Source: Takifugu bimaculatus (Eukaryota > Chordata > Actinopteri > Tetraodontiformes > Tetraodontidae). Taken from it: a DNA stretch of 64,000 nucleotides. A program made the translations under genes and the position numbers. The notes under the pieces are model-generated. The model saw only the letters and a list, made by a program, of their open reading frames with translations. It was not told the origin of the DNA and made no database searches. The stretch is from positions 10,370,658 through 10,434,657 of the forward strand of contig CP034983.1 in the NCBI GenBank assembly GCA_004026145.2, written 5' to 3'. Positions 34,001-45,430 of the stretch are shown here, piece by piece. How positions within the stretch are numbered: the first letter of the stretch is position 1; every line of letters begins with the position of its first letter.

Positions 34001-37000
34001 ACATTGAGACAGAAACGTCTCTGCTCTCCTCCGCTTTTCCTCGCCTTGTGACGCCTTTTCCCGCTCTTTAGTTCCTCTTTGACTGGCACACAAATAAAGG
34101 AAAACAGATTTTTTTTTTCATCTTATAATTACATGTTTTTTTTTCTTTTTGTGGTGAACTCTCGAGTCCATTTATTAATTCTCATAACTGCTAGCGTTAG
34201 ATGGATTTCAAGTGAAATGGGGGAATTATAAAACATTTAGGCGATAATGCAGCAGGCTGTCGGTGCAGGAACGGCTGAAACCCTAAATTCGTCCATTTAT
34301 AACAGGAAGTCAATGGGTCCAGAGCAACTCAACTCTCGGAATTGCACGTTGTCCCTTAACGCAACGGAAAAATACCGATTTCCTTTAAAGCTGCGTTACA
34401 CTTCTTTTCCACTTTAACCACCCCCGCTATCGCCAGATGTTGCATTTGATTCAACCCCTGCATGTATAGCGGTGTTATTGACTATTGAGGCTACGACAGA
34501 GCCGATTATCCCTGCGTCACTTCGTGTTATTGAAAGCCTCGTGATGAACAGGAGGATCAGGCTTAGCATCACTGTCCCCTGCTGTGAGGCTCAGGACCAA
34601 CTTGTGAGCAGAGGTGTCCATGGTTAAGGCCACGGTTGTCATGGGAGTCGGGCTGTTGCATCCTTCCATTACAGCAGCGCTCCGTGTCCCCCGCGACAAA
34701 CAAACCGAGAATCACAGGCCCGCGCTCGCCGACGCCATCGATCGGCCGATGGATTGCACCCGGGAATGAATTTAATGCCACTTCCAATTGCCAACAATTA
34801 GCTAAACAGGCAGGAGTCTGGTCAATGAGCGGAGCCGGGAGCAAGGAAAACATGGAATTTTAGGCTTGAATAGAGAAGAGGAGCAGGAAAAGGAGGGTGG
34901 ATGGACACATTGGGTCCTGTGGAGGGTGACGAGGGAGCGCAGGAAGCCTCCCCCCCCCGTCGCTGACACGTCCCTAACTCAAGATGACACGTCCTACATC
35001 CCGAACAACAGAATCCCCGACTGTTCCTCCGCTGCTCTTTATGCTAATGTTTGGCATATAGAGGACCGCCGCTGGTCTTTGTCTCCATGCGGCAGAATCC
35101 AAAGCGGGGATTGTTCCGCTCTGGCACGCGGCTCATTTGCATGAGTGCACTTTACACAAATGCATACTTTAACGTAGACGGTGTGAAACATGACGAGCCT
35201 GCTGGAGTCAATATTTCATCAGCTTACACGACAACCAAATGGCTTTTTCTTATATCTGCTCACTGGGACGCGTTTATGAAGACCTCTGCGGTCCACCGCG
35301 AGGATGCAAACACGTTTTCACATCTGGCCTGACGAGCACAGTCCGTGTTGTAGCAATAAATGTATTAAATTAGCCCGCTCGAACTCCCAAACTCCCCAAG
35401 CTGGCACTCATTTGTCTTAATTGGGACGAGAGGAAAGTAAATTGAAAGCTGTAGACCTTTGGTGTCAGGAAATTAGCAAATTAACCGCAGCACAGGCCTG
35501 AAACTTATTTACTTCTGAAGACCTGCCAGGCTGATGTGGCGGCGGCGCCAAGTTTACGCTACAGAGAGCGAAATAAGTAGCGCGGCCCATCGATTCAGCC
35601 GAAGAGGGAAACATTCCCACTCGCTGAAATGGAAGTTCAGCGAGTACAAACGTGGCTGGAACGTGTTTTGTGTGGATTATAAAGCTCCGTTTAGGCGTCG
35701 CTCCCTGCAGGTCACATGACGGCGCTGTCGTTGTAAAAGCCGTCCTCGCCCTGGGGCTGAGCTCCCATCTGCCTTGGCGCATTAATGTGACATTTACCGA
35801 CAGGAGGGCGGGCCGGCCGCCGTGCGCGTTTCCATCGTGGTTAAAGTGATTTACAGCAGGGATGATGGGTGGTCCTGTTGGTCCGGGGCGATAACGGGAG
35901 CCCGGGGCAACCGGAGCCACGCAGCCTCGACTGCCTCCCAAACCGGCCTCCGAGTCTTCGGAATGTCGCCCATAGACAAGAGAGGAGGCTCCACTCTCCC
36001 ACCCCAGCGACTGTGCTCCATCCCATCTCCTCTGGTGTGACTGGTCTGCCGTGTTTTGGGCCAGACGGAACTGGAGCTGCGGCGGGAATCTTGGTCCAGA
36101 TGGCCGTCGACCTTGTGTTGATCTTGGAGCGTGACGGCGGCCGCTCCTCATCCCTCACGACGTGCGGCTCCACCAGCCGTCTGCTTGGATGAGGCACATC
36201 TGCGGGGCGACAGGAACGCCGACCCCAAGCTCCTCCCCCAGATGCCTGGCGTGCTGCTCCGATGCCGCCTCTGATCTGCTCGGTAAATTGAGGAGCCGAA
36301 TCTTCCGCCTCCTACTTCCTGTCGCCCCGAGGGTGCTGCCTCCTGTCACAAACCCACCTTCAAACAATAGAACTCGGTTTCACGCCACACCCCTCCCTTC
36401 GCTGATGAAACGGGGCGACGCAGAGGCGGGGCGGTTGTCAGCGGCGACGGCGAGCTCGCCTTGGCATCGTTGATTTTCCACGCAGCCTTGCGGACGACGC
36501 TGGTTCGGTTTTCAGGAGGTAACGGATGAAACAGACAAAAATACATCAAAGTTCTCCACCCACACACTCCTGGATCGGAGAGGAACCACCAGTGAAGGGG
36601 TGAAATAATTGGCCACACACGCTGGTGTGGACCAGCGCCGCTCTGACCCGTCTGCCCACTAAAGGAGGACGGGCACGAGCACCGAATTCTGGAGTGGCAC
36701 CGTGGGAGCGTTTGATAACGGGAGCGGGCGAACGGAGACAGAGCCCGAGTGAAAACGCACCAGAACCGGTCGATCCAGCAGCCTCTGGCCTTTAGAACCC
36801 CCCGTTAGATGGTCAGGAGCTGGATTCCAGTTCAGACCGGAGCTGAGTGTTTCTAAAACATGCTAAATTATAAATAGCAGCTGAGATCTGGTGCTTTTAG
36901 TGTCTTAAGCAGCCCCCCCCCCCCATCCCCCCCCATCCGCTGTTGCCTGTTTGGATCGAAGTCTAATGGATCCTCAGGCTGCTCAACTCAAACCAGAAAA

Positions 37001-38339
37001 CTTTCTGGTTCGACTGCAGCCCCCCCCCCACATCAGGGCATCCATCATTCCTCCACTAGCAGGAACCGACCCAGCCAAATGTCAGGGACTGTCGCTGCCG
37101 CCTGCCGTGTTTACTCCCCCCCCCCCCAGGGACTTTGCGCCTCCCGCCCCCTCCTTTCCTTAAAGTGCAGTTTTGACAGCACATTTGTTCAACGTGTTTG
37201 TTTCTGCATGTATGAATTTTTTTGGTTCCAACTCGAATGGCATCAGGTTCGGTTGCGGGGGAACCCTCTTTGGTTCCAGACGGAACCTTTTCCGAGCCCA
37301 AGGAGAACCTCCGTCTGCTGGCTGCAGGTTGTTCCACAGATCTCAGAGCTTTTTCCTCCAAGACTCCAAGAGTTGATGTCATTTGAATGTCTCGCGCTTG
37401 ATATCGGGCTGAGAGGAATCTCTCGATTTTAGCGTGCAGTAGATAAAATCGACGCTGCCTCGCTGCGACAGCCTCGACGTGACTCAAAAAGGAAATGTTC
37501 CCATCTTGAGAAAGACCATGTCCACCGAACTGACATGTGTTCCAGCAGTTGAGTCGTATTAAAGCCTTAATGCAACATACCCTCTTTCCTTAAATGTGCC
37601 CTGAGCCTCATCCATTAGCGGTTATCTAACAATCACGCCAGGAAAACGGAGGCAATCTACTGCTCAGAGAGGGGGGGGGGGCGGGGCTGGGGAAAGGGGG
37701 ACTTGGGGGGGGAGGCATGATGCTCTGAGAGGCTCCTCAGAGGAAACAAGTCGACCTTATTGTGCGGACTAAATCAGAAACCAGTCAGTCTCACTCAGCT
37801 GGAGGTGTGAGCGCTGATGCCGAGGAGTGAGACTGGTGGCGTGGGAGTGTGAGGGTGGGGGTGGGTGGGGGGGGGGGGCTCCAGGGGGGCGTGAAGTGTC
37901 TCATTTCCTGTCTCCTGACATTTTAAAGCAGCCAGAAAGACTTTTATCCAGATTACTTTTCTCTCCTGTGCAGTGTAGCTACCTGTGTACGGACTCGCAG
38001 CCTCACGCGTTAGCCTCAGTTAGCTTAGCTCAACTCTTTTGATGCATATCACGAGCCCCCCCCCCATTGTTTTAACATAGTTTTCCGGGTTATTTAACTG
38101 GCCTCCCGTGCACACGCAGCTGATTATTCTGCTCACAAATGCCTCGTATTAATCATCTAGTGTTGTGAGTGCTGAACATTCAAAACTGGTCCCTCAGCCA
38201 TTAAATGTTCTGACACGCCTCCTCCATTAAAAACTCAAGATGGCATCCTCGGAGGAAAAACTGCCCCTTCAAGCCCGCGCTGGCTGTCAGTCTCACGTCT
38301 GCAGTAATAGTCAGGCGGGTCAAGCGCGGGGTGGAAAAT

Positions 38340-38530
38340 AGCTCTGTCAAAAAAAAAATAAAAAAAACGCAGACAATTTAATTTGTTTAGCCCGCATGAA
38401 AATTGGCCGCTGAAGAAAACAAATGGCGGTTACATGCGCCGATGGTAGCAATTTGTCAGCGGAAGATTGAGGAGGCCGTCTGGAGATGGCTCACGTCTCC
38501 ATAAATCATCCTGACAATTGACTCGAGCCA
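38340..38530. promoter_or_regulatory. Candidate conserved non-coding element
   Basis: After an A-rich run, the segment has CAATTTAATTTG, AAAATTGG, GCAATTTGTC, ATAAATCA and GACAATTGAC words in a low-repeat context. It has no coding potential. The suggestion rests on composition only. Confidence 0.2.
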
Positions 38531-39633
38531 GGCGAGGAGGAGGTCTCCGGTGAAAACAGCCCAAACAGGCGCTTCGTCCCAGTCGGGCGTCTGCAGTTAC
38601 GATTATCTGCTGATTAACTTCGAGATGTTTCAGAAACAACAAACCCCAGTTAGCTGAAATACTCTGATAGCATTTAGCATCTAGTAAATGATGCCAATAG
38701 GCATAAGGCTACACTTAACAGAGCCTCAGATCAGTTACACTGCCACCTAGTGGTGGTGTCTTACCAAACTCAGAGTTATCTGGTAAAACTGGAAACATGT
38801 ATTCATGTAAAATAATGAAAATAACGGATAAGAGCCTCCACAGAGTGTGTGAAATAGGACCGAACAAATCTGAGCCAGGCGACGTTTTCAGGAAGACGAT
38901 CCGGAAACGTTCCGGCTAATGTCGAAACTGAGGACCGGCGCTACAGGCCCGACCTCTCAACTCCAGTTTAAATTTACCTTCCTGCAATTTTCACTTTAAA
39001 TAATCAAAGCGGCTTCCTCCCCGGTGCTTTGCTCATTGGCCCCGACGTAAATCGAGAGAGCTGGAGTGCCGTCATTACGGATGCTCCTCCATTCCCACAA
39101 CTCCTCGTCAGCCTCTCGTCCCTAATTTGTGTCTGGCTCTTCAAATATTGAAAGGTAGAACTTAAGGGTCGAAGTGACGGCAAACGCGGCTCCCGGGGCG
39201 CCGTCAGGCGGCGCTGGCCGGGTTGTTGAACACGACGGGCGCTTACTCAAACATGCGGCCGCCAGAGCTCATCTCTCAGGTTAAAGAAGGGAATCGAACG
39301 GTCGCCAGAAGAGTGAAGAATTTGAGTCTCTTCTCTAAGCTATTCGGTCTCGTTAGCTCCGCGAGACAGACTAGCATGTTAGCTAAATCAAACACAACGT
39401 GTCACCTGGCTGCACAGGGAGTTCCGGCGTCAGATCTGGAACCGGAGTCAGTCTCTCCGTTTTCTCCTCCTCCCCATGTTTCATTCCGACTCATCTGGTG
39501 CGTCTCACTCGTCACAGGTAGCGTGATTTCAAAGGGGCGGGGGGGGGGGCGGTCGCCGCTGGAGCGTGTTGTCAGGGCGGTTGAAAAGATCTCTTTTGAA
39601 CCGCCGCACGGTGAGATCAAACGGCCTGTCGGT

Positions 39634-39661
39634 GTGGGGTGGGGGTGGGGGTGGGGGGGTA
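39634..39661 (+). repeat. G-rich run with quadruplex potential
   Basis: Successive GGGG/GGGGG tracts separated by T. Confidence 0.7.
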
Positions 39662-42016
39662 TTCTCTCCCCCGCCGCTGCGGCGAGGCCTCGACGATGTC
39701 GGGTGTCGCTGAGAAGCAGCTGCGCGCACACGGGACCGTTGTAGCGAGAGAAGATAAATACGAGGCTTTGAAACCGAATCCCGTTCGCGCGGCTTCGACT
39801 CCACCTCCGGCTGAAACGTTTGTATTTTACCTAAAGGAAATTAAACGCGTAGCGGCGGTTTATCGCTAAACGACGGATGGCGGCGGCCCCCTCGCACGCT
39901 CGTCGTCGACGCGTTTTGGACAGGCGTTCGACCCACGCAGGTGATTAGCACGACCGCGAGCTAGCTCGCTCGTTTGTTTCCACGCGTCATCTGATGGAAT
40001 ATTAATGCGGTAACATCGACTCCACCCGCCCGAGGAGCCCCCCCAGCCCGTCGTCAACACGCTCTAGTCGTGCCTGATGGAGGATGTGATCAGGGATTAT
40101 TGACACGTTTGCTCCCGATTCTTCTTTCTACTTCAGGGCAGAAAATAAACCAGAATATTTTTACACCTAAAACTGCCAACTGTCCGAAGGCAGCGGGGAA
40201 GAAACAGATGTAAGACTTCTTTTATCTTCCTCTGCCTCCTTTATCTCCACGACTCCGGCTGTTATTGATCGGAAGCATCAGGACGTGAAAGGAAAACGAT
40301 GTTTGAGGAACGCTGGGATGATCGCGTTGCCGTCAGCCGCAGAGCGAACTTTGAGTCGCATGTTGCGCAACAAAAAAAGAGGGGAAAATCCACGAAAACT
40401 TCTGTCGCTGATGCGGGTGAACGTGGCGGCGATTGGTCCCCGTAACACCTGTAAAACCCGTGTGCTTTCATCACGTCTTTTCCCTCCTCCACCTGTCGGA
40501 GGAAATTTGATACCTGGAGATAATGGATGGGTAACTTTGTTCCAGAGGTCATGTTTCACGGGCGATCTGAGACGCCCCCCCCCACGCACGCCACAGCTCG
40601 CCTACAACAGCAGCAGGTTTCACATCAAGCCCGAACGCGACAATAGAGGCAGCTGTGCGTCCGGAACGGTTCAGAGATCAGCCGGAACGCTGGAACAGCC
40701 GAAAACAAACTCGCTCAGTATTCACCGCCGGTGGGACGGCGTTCCCACTTATGTGGCATAAAATCTTTAGGCATAAATACTAAAATATTCATGATATTTG
40801 TGGACATCGGTTAGCTACAATGTTCGATATGTCATTAAGGTTTATGCGCCGCCCCCCCCCCCCCCCCCCGGTGGTTGGCTGCAGTATTGATTGTTAGCAT
40901 CTCCCCTCATTAACAGTTGTTTTGACTTGATTATTTGTTATGATTGACGGCCGATGGATCAAAACGGCTCATAATTCCCTGACCTGCTTCCCTTCGGATG
41001 ATTAGCGTCTGTTTTTTTTAGCTTTTTCCCAGCTCGTCAGGAGGCAACAGTTGTTCCGGACTACTTTTTACAGTCCTTCACGGCTCTCCTGACCGAGAGT
41101 GAAGGCTGACGTTAACTGGGAGCAAACAAAGGTCGGTAATTATTTAGCATGGTTAGCATGTGGCCGTGTCCTGCACATCCTGCTGCATCTTTAATAGGCG
41201 CTCGTCTTCACATCTGGTTTCAAGGCAGTAATAACTGTAGGTTCATCCTTGTTCAACCCTGTGTTTTGGTCGATTACAACAAGTCTGTTTTGATTAGCTC
41301 GGAACTTTGGGTTAAATATTGCCTGGCGTTGTGTAAAATGTGGAGTAAAGTTAATTAACGGAGCAGATTATGCTGCTGGCAGACCGCAGAGACACTCTGG
41401 AAACCTAATGGAAGTCTGGGTCAGATTTATGGCTCTTCTTCTTCTCCGCCGCTGTAGAAGGAGGAAAGTTTGACTGCAGCTCTGAGGCTCTGGAGACCGT
41501 AACTCATTCCTATCTTCTACTCAGCCCGAGAACATTTGTAAGTATCCGGCTCGTTCTTGACGCCAATAAAACCAAATCGCTGTCTGCCAGGACCAAGGTC
41601 AAAGCGCGTTCTTCCTGCGCCGCTGCGATTATTCCGGCCTCCGCTGAAGGTCGATCAGCTGTTTACTCTCCGCGTGTGCTGGAGAGCCGGATTATTAAAA
41701 AGTTAAATATGCGTTGTTTGGTTTCGGCGAGTCAAAGTTTGCTGGAAATACGAAGAATATGTCACTTCCCCCCGCGCGCGCGTCGTTAGCGTGTTTGAAC
41801 AGATTGACAACAAGCACATTTACGTCTGCACGGCCTCCTCGGCGACTCTGTTTGCCGCGTGTCTGTTGGCTTTCTGCCGGCCAATCACGTTTGACCGTGG
41901 CTGTCGTGGACGGCGAGCTCCTCCAGCTGCACGTGTAGCAACATCTCAGCTAGCTTAGCCGGGACTGAAGCTAAAACGAAACCTTCCTCCCAGGAGACGG
42001 CTTCTCCATCTTTATA

Positions 42017-42634
42017 CAGTGGGACCTCTACTTACGAACGTCTCTACATGCAAAATTTTCAGGTTACGAAACGTCTCAACGGGAAAATATTTCCTCTTGT
42101 TACGAAAGAAATTTCAGGATACGAAAGGCAAAAATAGCGAATAGTGAACACAAACATGCTTGTAGCTGCTCTGCCATTGGCTATTGCCTAGCAGTCTTCC
42201 TGTTATCCCATTGGCTAGGAGGGACGTCAATATGTACAAGTTTGTGTGTATCCCAGCGTCGTCTTCGTCGTCTTCGGGATTTATTGTGGGTGTTTGTTTG
42301 TTTGTCCATTAGATGGCAGGTGTTACCACAAGTGTTAACGTTCGTTGCTAGTAATGATGGCTAATGTAAGATTAGCCTGTAATAAAGTTCATTTTCTTCC
42401 TGGAGAAGCCTTGCACTGAATTCCTACATTTATTGTGCGGTAATCTAATTGTAACATGCATTTGTTACATGTTTTGATGCATTTTTATGATTTATAAAAA
42501 AAATTATGTCCGAATTTTTGGGGGCTTGGAACGGATTAGGGCATTTACATGGACAACGCGTCTCTACTTACGTAATTTTCAGATTACGAAACAACTTCCG
42601 GAACCAATTAATTTCGTAAGTAGAGCTCCCACTG
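42017..42634. mobile_element. 618-bp TA-flanked MITE, Tigger/pogo-like (Tc1/mariner superfamily)
   Basis: The ends are CAGTGGGACCTCTACTTACG and, reverse-complemented from the right, CAGTGGGAGCTCTACTTACG: one mismatch in about 22 bp, with TTCGTAAGTAGAG at the right end. Both ends are bordered by TA, the Tc1/mariner target duplication. A sub-terminal CGTCTCTAC...ATTTTCAG.TTACGAAAC block is repeated in direct orientation at about 42038-42075 and 42558-42596. No transposase frame is present, so the copy is non-autonomous. The CAGTGG start and TA target favour the Tigger/pogo group; the exact family is not established. Confidence 0.85.
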
Positions 42635-43477
42635 TATTTATTTGCTGTATCTGAGAGGCTGCGGTTCTGCTGAGCTAAGCTAACACGAGCTTGTTAGTCA
42701 GTAGAACCAGTTTGACGATAGTTTTGGCAGCAGGAGTTTGGAGATGTAAGTAAAAGTAGTTCAATCCCAGCCGGACTCACAGGAGCTTAAATAAGTAAAG
42801 ACGGACAGCGGTGTTGATGGGAAATCAATCGCTGAGCAAAAACAAATGATCTCGCCGCCGCACAGGCAGGTTCTCCAGGCTCCTGGACTCCAGAAGCACG
42901 AGGACGCCTCCTCTCCGGATCGGCCTAATGGAGAAATTGATTTCCACGCATGGCTTCCGTGTTCAGAGATTTCTTTACCAAAATGCCCGTCTGAGCGCCG
43001 GGAAAAGGACTGGAGAGAATCAATTAAAATTAATTTCAGAGTTGAGGTGTTTCTGTCTGTTACTTAGAGCAACACTCATTTTCGGCGGATTCGGCGCCCC
43101 GGCGTCGGGCCTCCGGAAAATGAAAAACATGATTGCTTTCTTCAACTCAAGAGGGGACGGAATAATTCACTCTTTGAGCTTCCAGGGAATTTCCGAAGCA
43201 GCTTAATAAAATGAAAAAGCCGCGTGTGCTGGTGCGCAGGCGACTCACACGCTGGGACCAACCTGGGAGGGGAGCCAGGATGTGTCCTGCCTTTAAGATT
43301 TATTATTTAGCTTCTTGAAGGACCTTCTGTTGTTTTAGCAATTAGCATTAGCCACGGTCCGTTAGAAACATCTGAGTGATAGCATAAATGCTATCGACTT
43401 CCACAGTTTTAGAACGTTATAGGAGCCGTAAATCTCTCCGTCTTCTAACATTCCCTCGCACTCGGAGGATGAGTCGG

Positions 43478-43615
43478 GGGTTCAGCTCCTTGCTCAAGGG
43501 TACCTCGGCGGTGCTCTGAAGGTGTCCTGGCACCTCTCCTGCTTCCAACTTTGGTCTGCAACTGGGGCTCGACCCAAGAACCCTCTACCTGTCAGCCCAG
43601 TCCCCTCTGGACTAG
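43478..43615. repeat. Fragment resembling a dispersed fish repeat
   Basis: The pattern TTGCTCAAGGGTACCTCGGC... CTGGCACCTCTCC... GGGGCTCGACCCAAGAACCC... CAGCCCAGTCCCCT is one I associate with an interspersed repeat seen in many fish genomes. It cannot be assigned to a named family from sequence alone. Confidence 0.4.
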
Positions 43616-44881
43616 CCAAATTTAGTTTCCGTGTTAAAATTCCGGAATAAGAGCAGATCAAGTCCCGATTGACCGTACGGAATGGGCCGTTTTTTACCGA
43701 CTGTTGCAACAGTGGTGGTGCTAAACATGCACTTTTGATGTTGATTAAGGTTACTGAAACATGAATTCATGAGGGTTCGGATCCTCGCGGTGGCAAAAAG
43801 TGTGTTTGGAGAAGAGCGACGGTCCCAGTTGCTTCACCTGTGCCTAATGAAAATGGGATTAGTGTCAAAATGTGGCAAAAACGCCGCAGGGCGACGACTG
43901 GCGGATCAATAACCCGACGAAGATGGAAACAGACGGCGGATAAATCACAACTTTCACAAAGAACGGAACCAAACTTGGCAGGAAACAAAAGCGACCAGGG
44001 GACATCTGCAGATCCACCAGCTGCCCAGTATCACCAGTCCAGGCACTGGACAATGTGGAGACATCTAGAGTCCAACAGATACGTTAACGTAAGACAGCGG
44101 CACACTTCCTGTTTACGCTGCAGGCAAAGAACTAGCGAGAACGTCTCCTGGTCTTCAACACCGGAACCAGTTAGAGACCAATAACACCACCAGTAACACA
44201 ACAGGTGGACAAATGTGACGGGGTTGACAGGGTCCCGTGTCCCGGACGTCAGGTGGTCTAGAAAACACCGCCAGGCTCCAGCTGCAGCCATCCAATCACG
44301 ACTTTACGCAGGCATTGATTTGGACCACTCGGGAAAGATGAATGCGTATTATTTATGAACGAGCGCTTGTTTTTCCTCTTTATGGCGCCGCCGTTAGCGT
44401 AGCAGCTCTGTGGGACCATCTAAGGACACCCCCAGGTTGGACACCCCGACGTGGAGGCGACAAAATCATGCGTCCAGCTTTTGCCCTGTTGACCCCTCGT
44501 GTCTGTCTGGGGCAACGCGAGCGGCGTGGCTGCGAGGCGAGGATGAGGAGCTGGAGCTCAGCGAAGAGTAAAGACGAGGGCTCGTGTGGACACTCATGCA
44601 TCCGCCGGCACAATGGACGCCTTTGTCCAGCAGGAGGACTTGGCAGAGGACCGCGGCTCCAGGGTGAAAATAGAATCCCACTGTCCCCCGTTGGCTCTGG
44701 GAGTCCTCAGCTGCCGTGGTTACGGAGGTGGCGGCCAAAGACCCCCCCTCAAAGACCCCCCTAACCTCCTCCTGCTTCTCATCTTTTCATCACTTTGCTC
44801 CCACATGAGTCACGCGCACGAGACGCTGAAGAGGGACGAGCGCGTACAGACTTACCTGGTTACAGGTTGTTCTGCAGTCTG

Positions 44882-44929
44882 ACACACACACACACACACA
44901 TGCACACACACACACACACACACACACAC
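44882..44929. repeat. (AC)n microsatellite
   Basis: About 48 bp of AC with one TG interruption. It lies about 20 bp inside the intron from the candidate cdh20 exon 1 donor. Confidence 0.95.
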
Positions 44930-44951
44930 GCAGCGATGGAATAAATCCTAC

Positions 44952-45350
44952 CTGTACTGCGAAGCTCTTCAGTCCTTCCTTCCTGCGGAAGCCATCCGCT
45001 CCAGATCTTGCACTTTTTCAGCGTCTCTTTGATGCTTTGATGATCGTCCGCTTCTTTTTTTGTTTGTTTTAATATTATTTTTTAAATAACAAAAGTCCAG
45101 TCGAAAGAAGGAATAAATGGGAGCGTCAGCCGAGCCGTCAGCTCCGTCGGGGCGAGAGAAGTGTGACACAAAGTGATGTTCCGAGACGCTCCTTCTCCTC
45201 CCTTTGCTCTCTCTCCCTTTGATTTCTCTTGTGTTTCTGCTGCTCGCTCTACCTGTTCAAGCCGTTAGCGTTAGCGCTCGCGCAGCTGCTGCTTCACTGA
45301 CTCTCTGTGTCATATCTGAGCGCTGCGCTCTCGCTCCGTCTGGCCCCCCT
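44952..45350 (-). other. Candidate 5' non-coding first exon of cdh20
   Basis: On the minus strand the segment reads as a purine-rich leader (GAGAGAGAGCAAAGGGAGGAGAAG) with CG-containing stretches. It ends ...TTCGCAGTACAG followed by GTAGGAT, a strong donor at 44950-44951. It has only short frames and lies directly downstream (minus sense) of a GGAGGGAGG tract, as in many TATA-less promoters. Being on the cdh20 strand, 19.5 kb upstream of its ATG exon, it could be the transcription start. The link to cdh20 is inferred from position; another minus-strand transcript is possible. The 5' limit is approximate. Confidence 0.35.
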
Positions 45351-45367
45351 CGTTCCTCTTAAGACCA

Positions 45368-45430
45368 TCCCTCCTCCCTCCCTCCTCTCTCCCTCCCTCC
45401 CTCCTCTCTCCCTCCCTCCCTCCTCCCTCT
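45368..45430. repeat. (CTCC)n / GGAG tract, possible promoter-proximal GA element
   Basis: CTCCCTCC and CTCTCC repeats on the plus strand read GGAGGGAGG/GAGAGG on the minus strand, immediately upstream of the candidate exon at 44952-45350. Confidence 0.8.

Larger units (their letters stand above)
25444..42016. other. Gene-poor flank 5' of cdh20 (probably intron/regulatory)
   Basis: About 16.6 kb with no coding exon I can defend. If the proposed upstream first exon at 44.95 kb is right, this is the first intron of cdh20. Frames are short, overlapping and without domains. Contents listed separately include a possible degenerate transposon (25.63-26.25 kb), G-rich runs (26.36-26.40 and 26.56-26.59 kb), short tandem repeats, a CTCF-like site and several AT-rich TAATTA-bearing blocks. 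Confidence 0.5.
42635..44951. other. Non-coding DNA, no supported gene
   Basis: No coding exon recognised. AT-rich TAATTA-type words lie around 42.92-43.21 kb. A dispersed-repeat-like piece is at 43478-43615 and an AC repeat at 44882-44929. Confidence 0.5.

Noticed and set aside
39223..39744. 173-codon plus-strand frame
   Set aside because: It has no recognisable domain, crosses G runs and a G/T repeat, and lacks splice or conservation clues.
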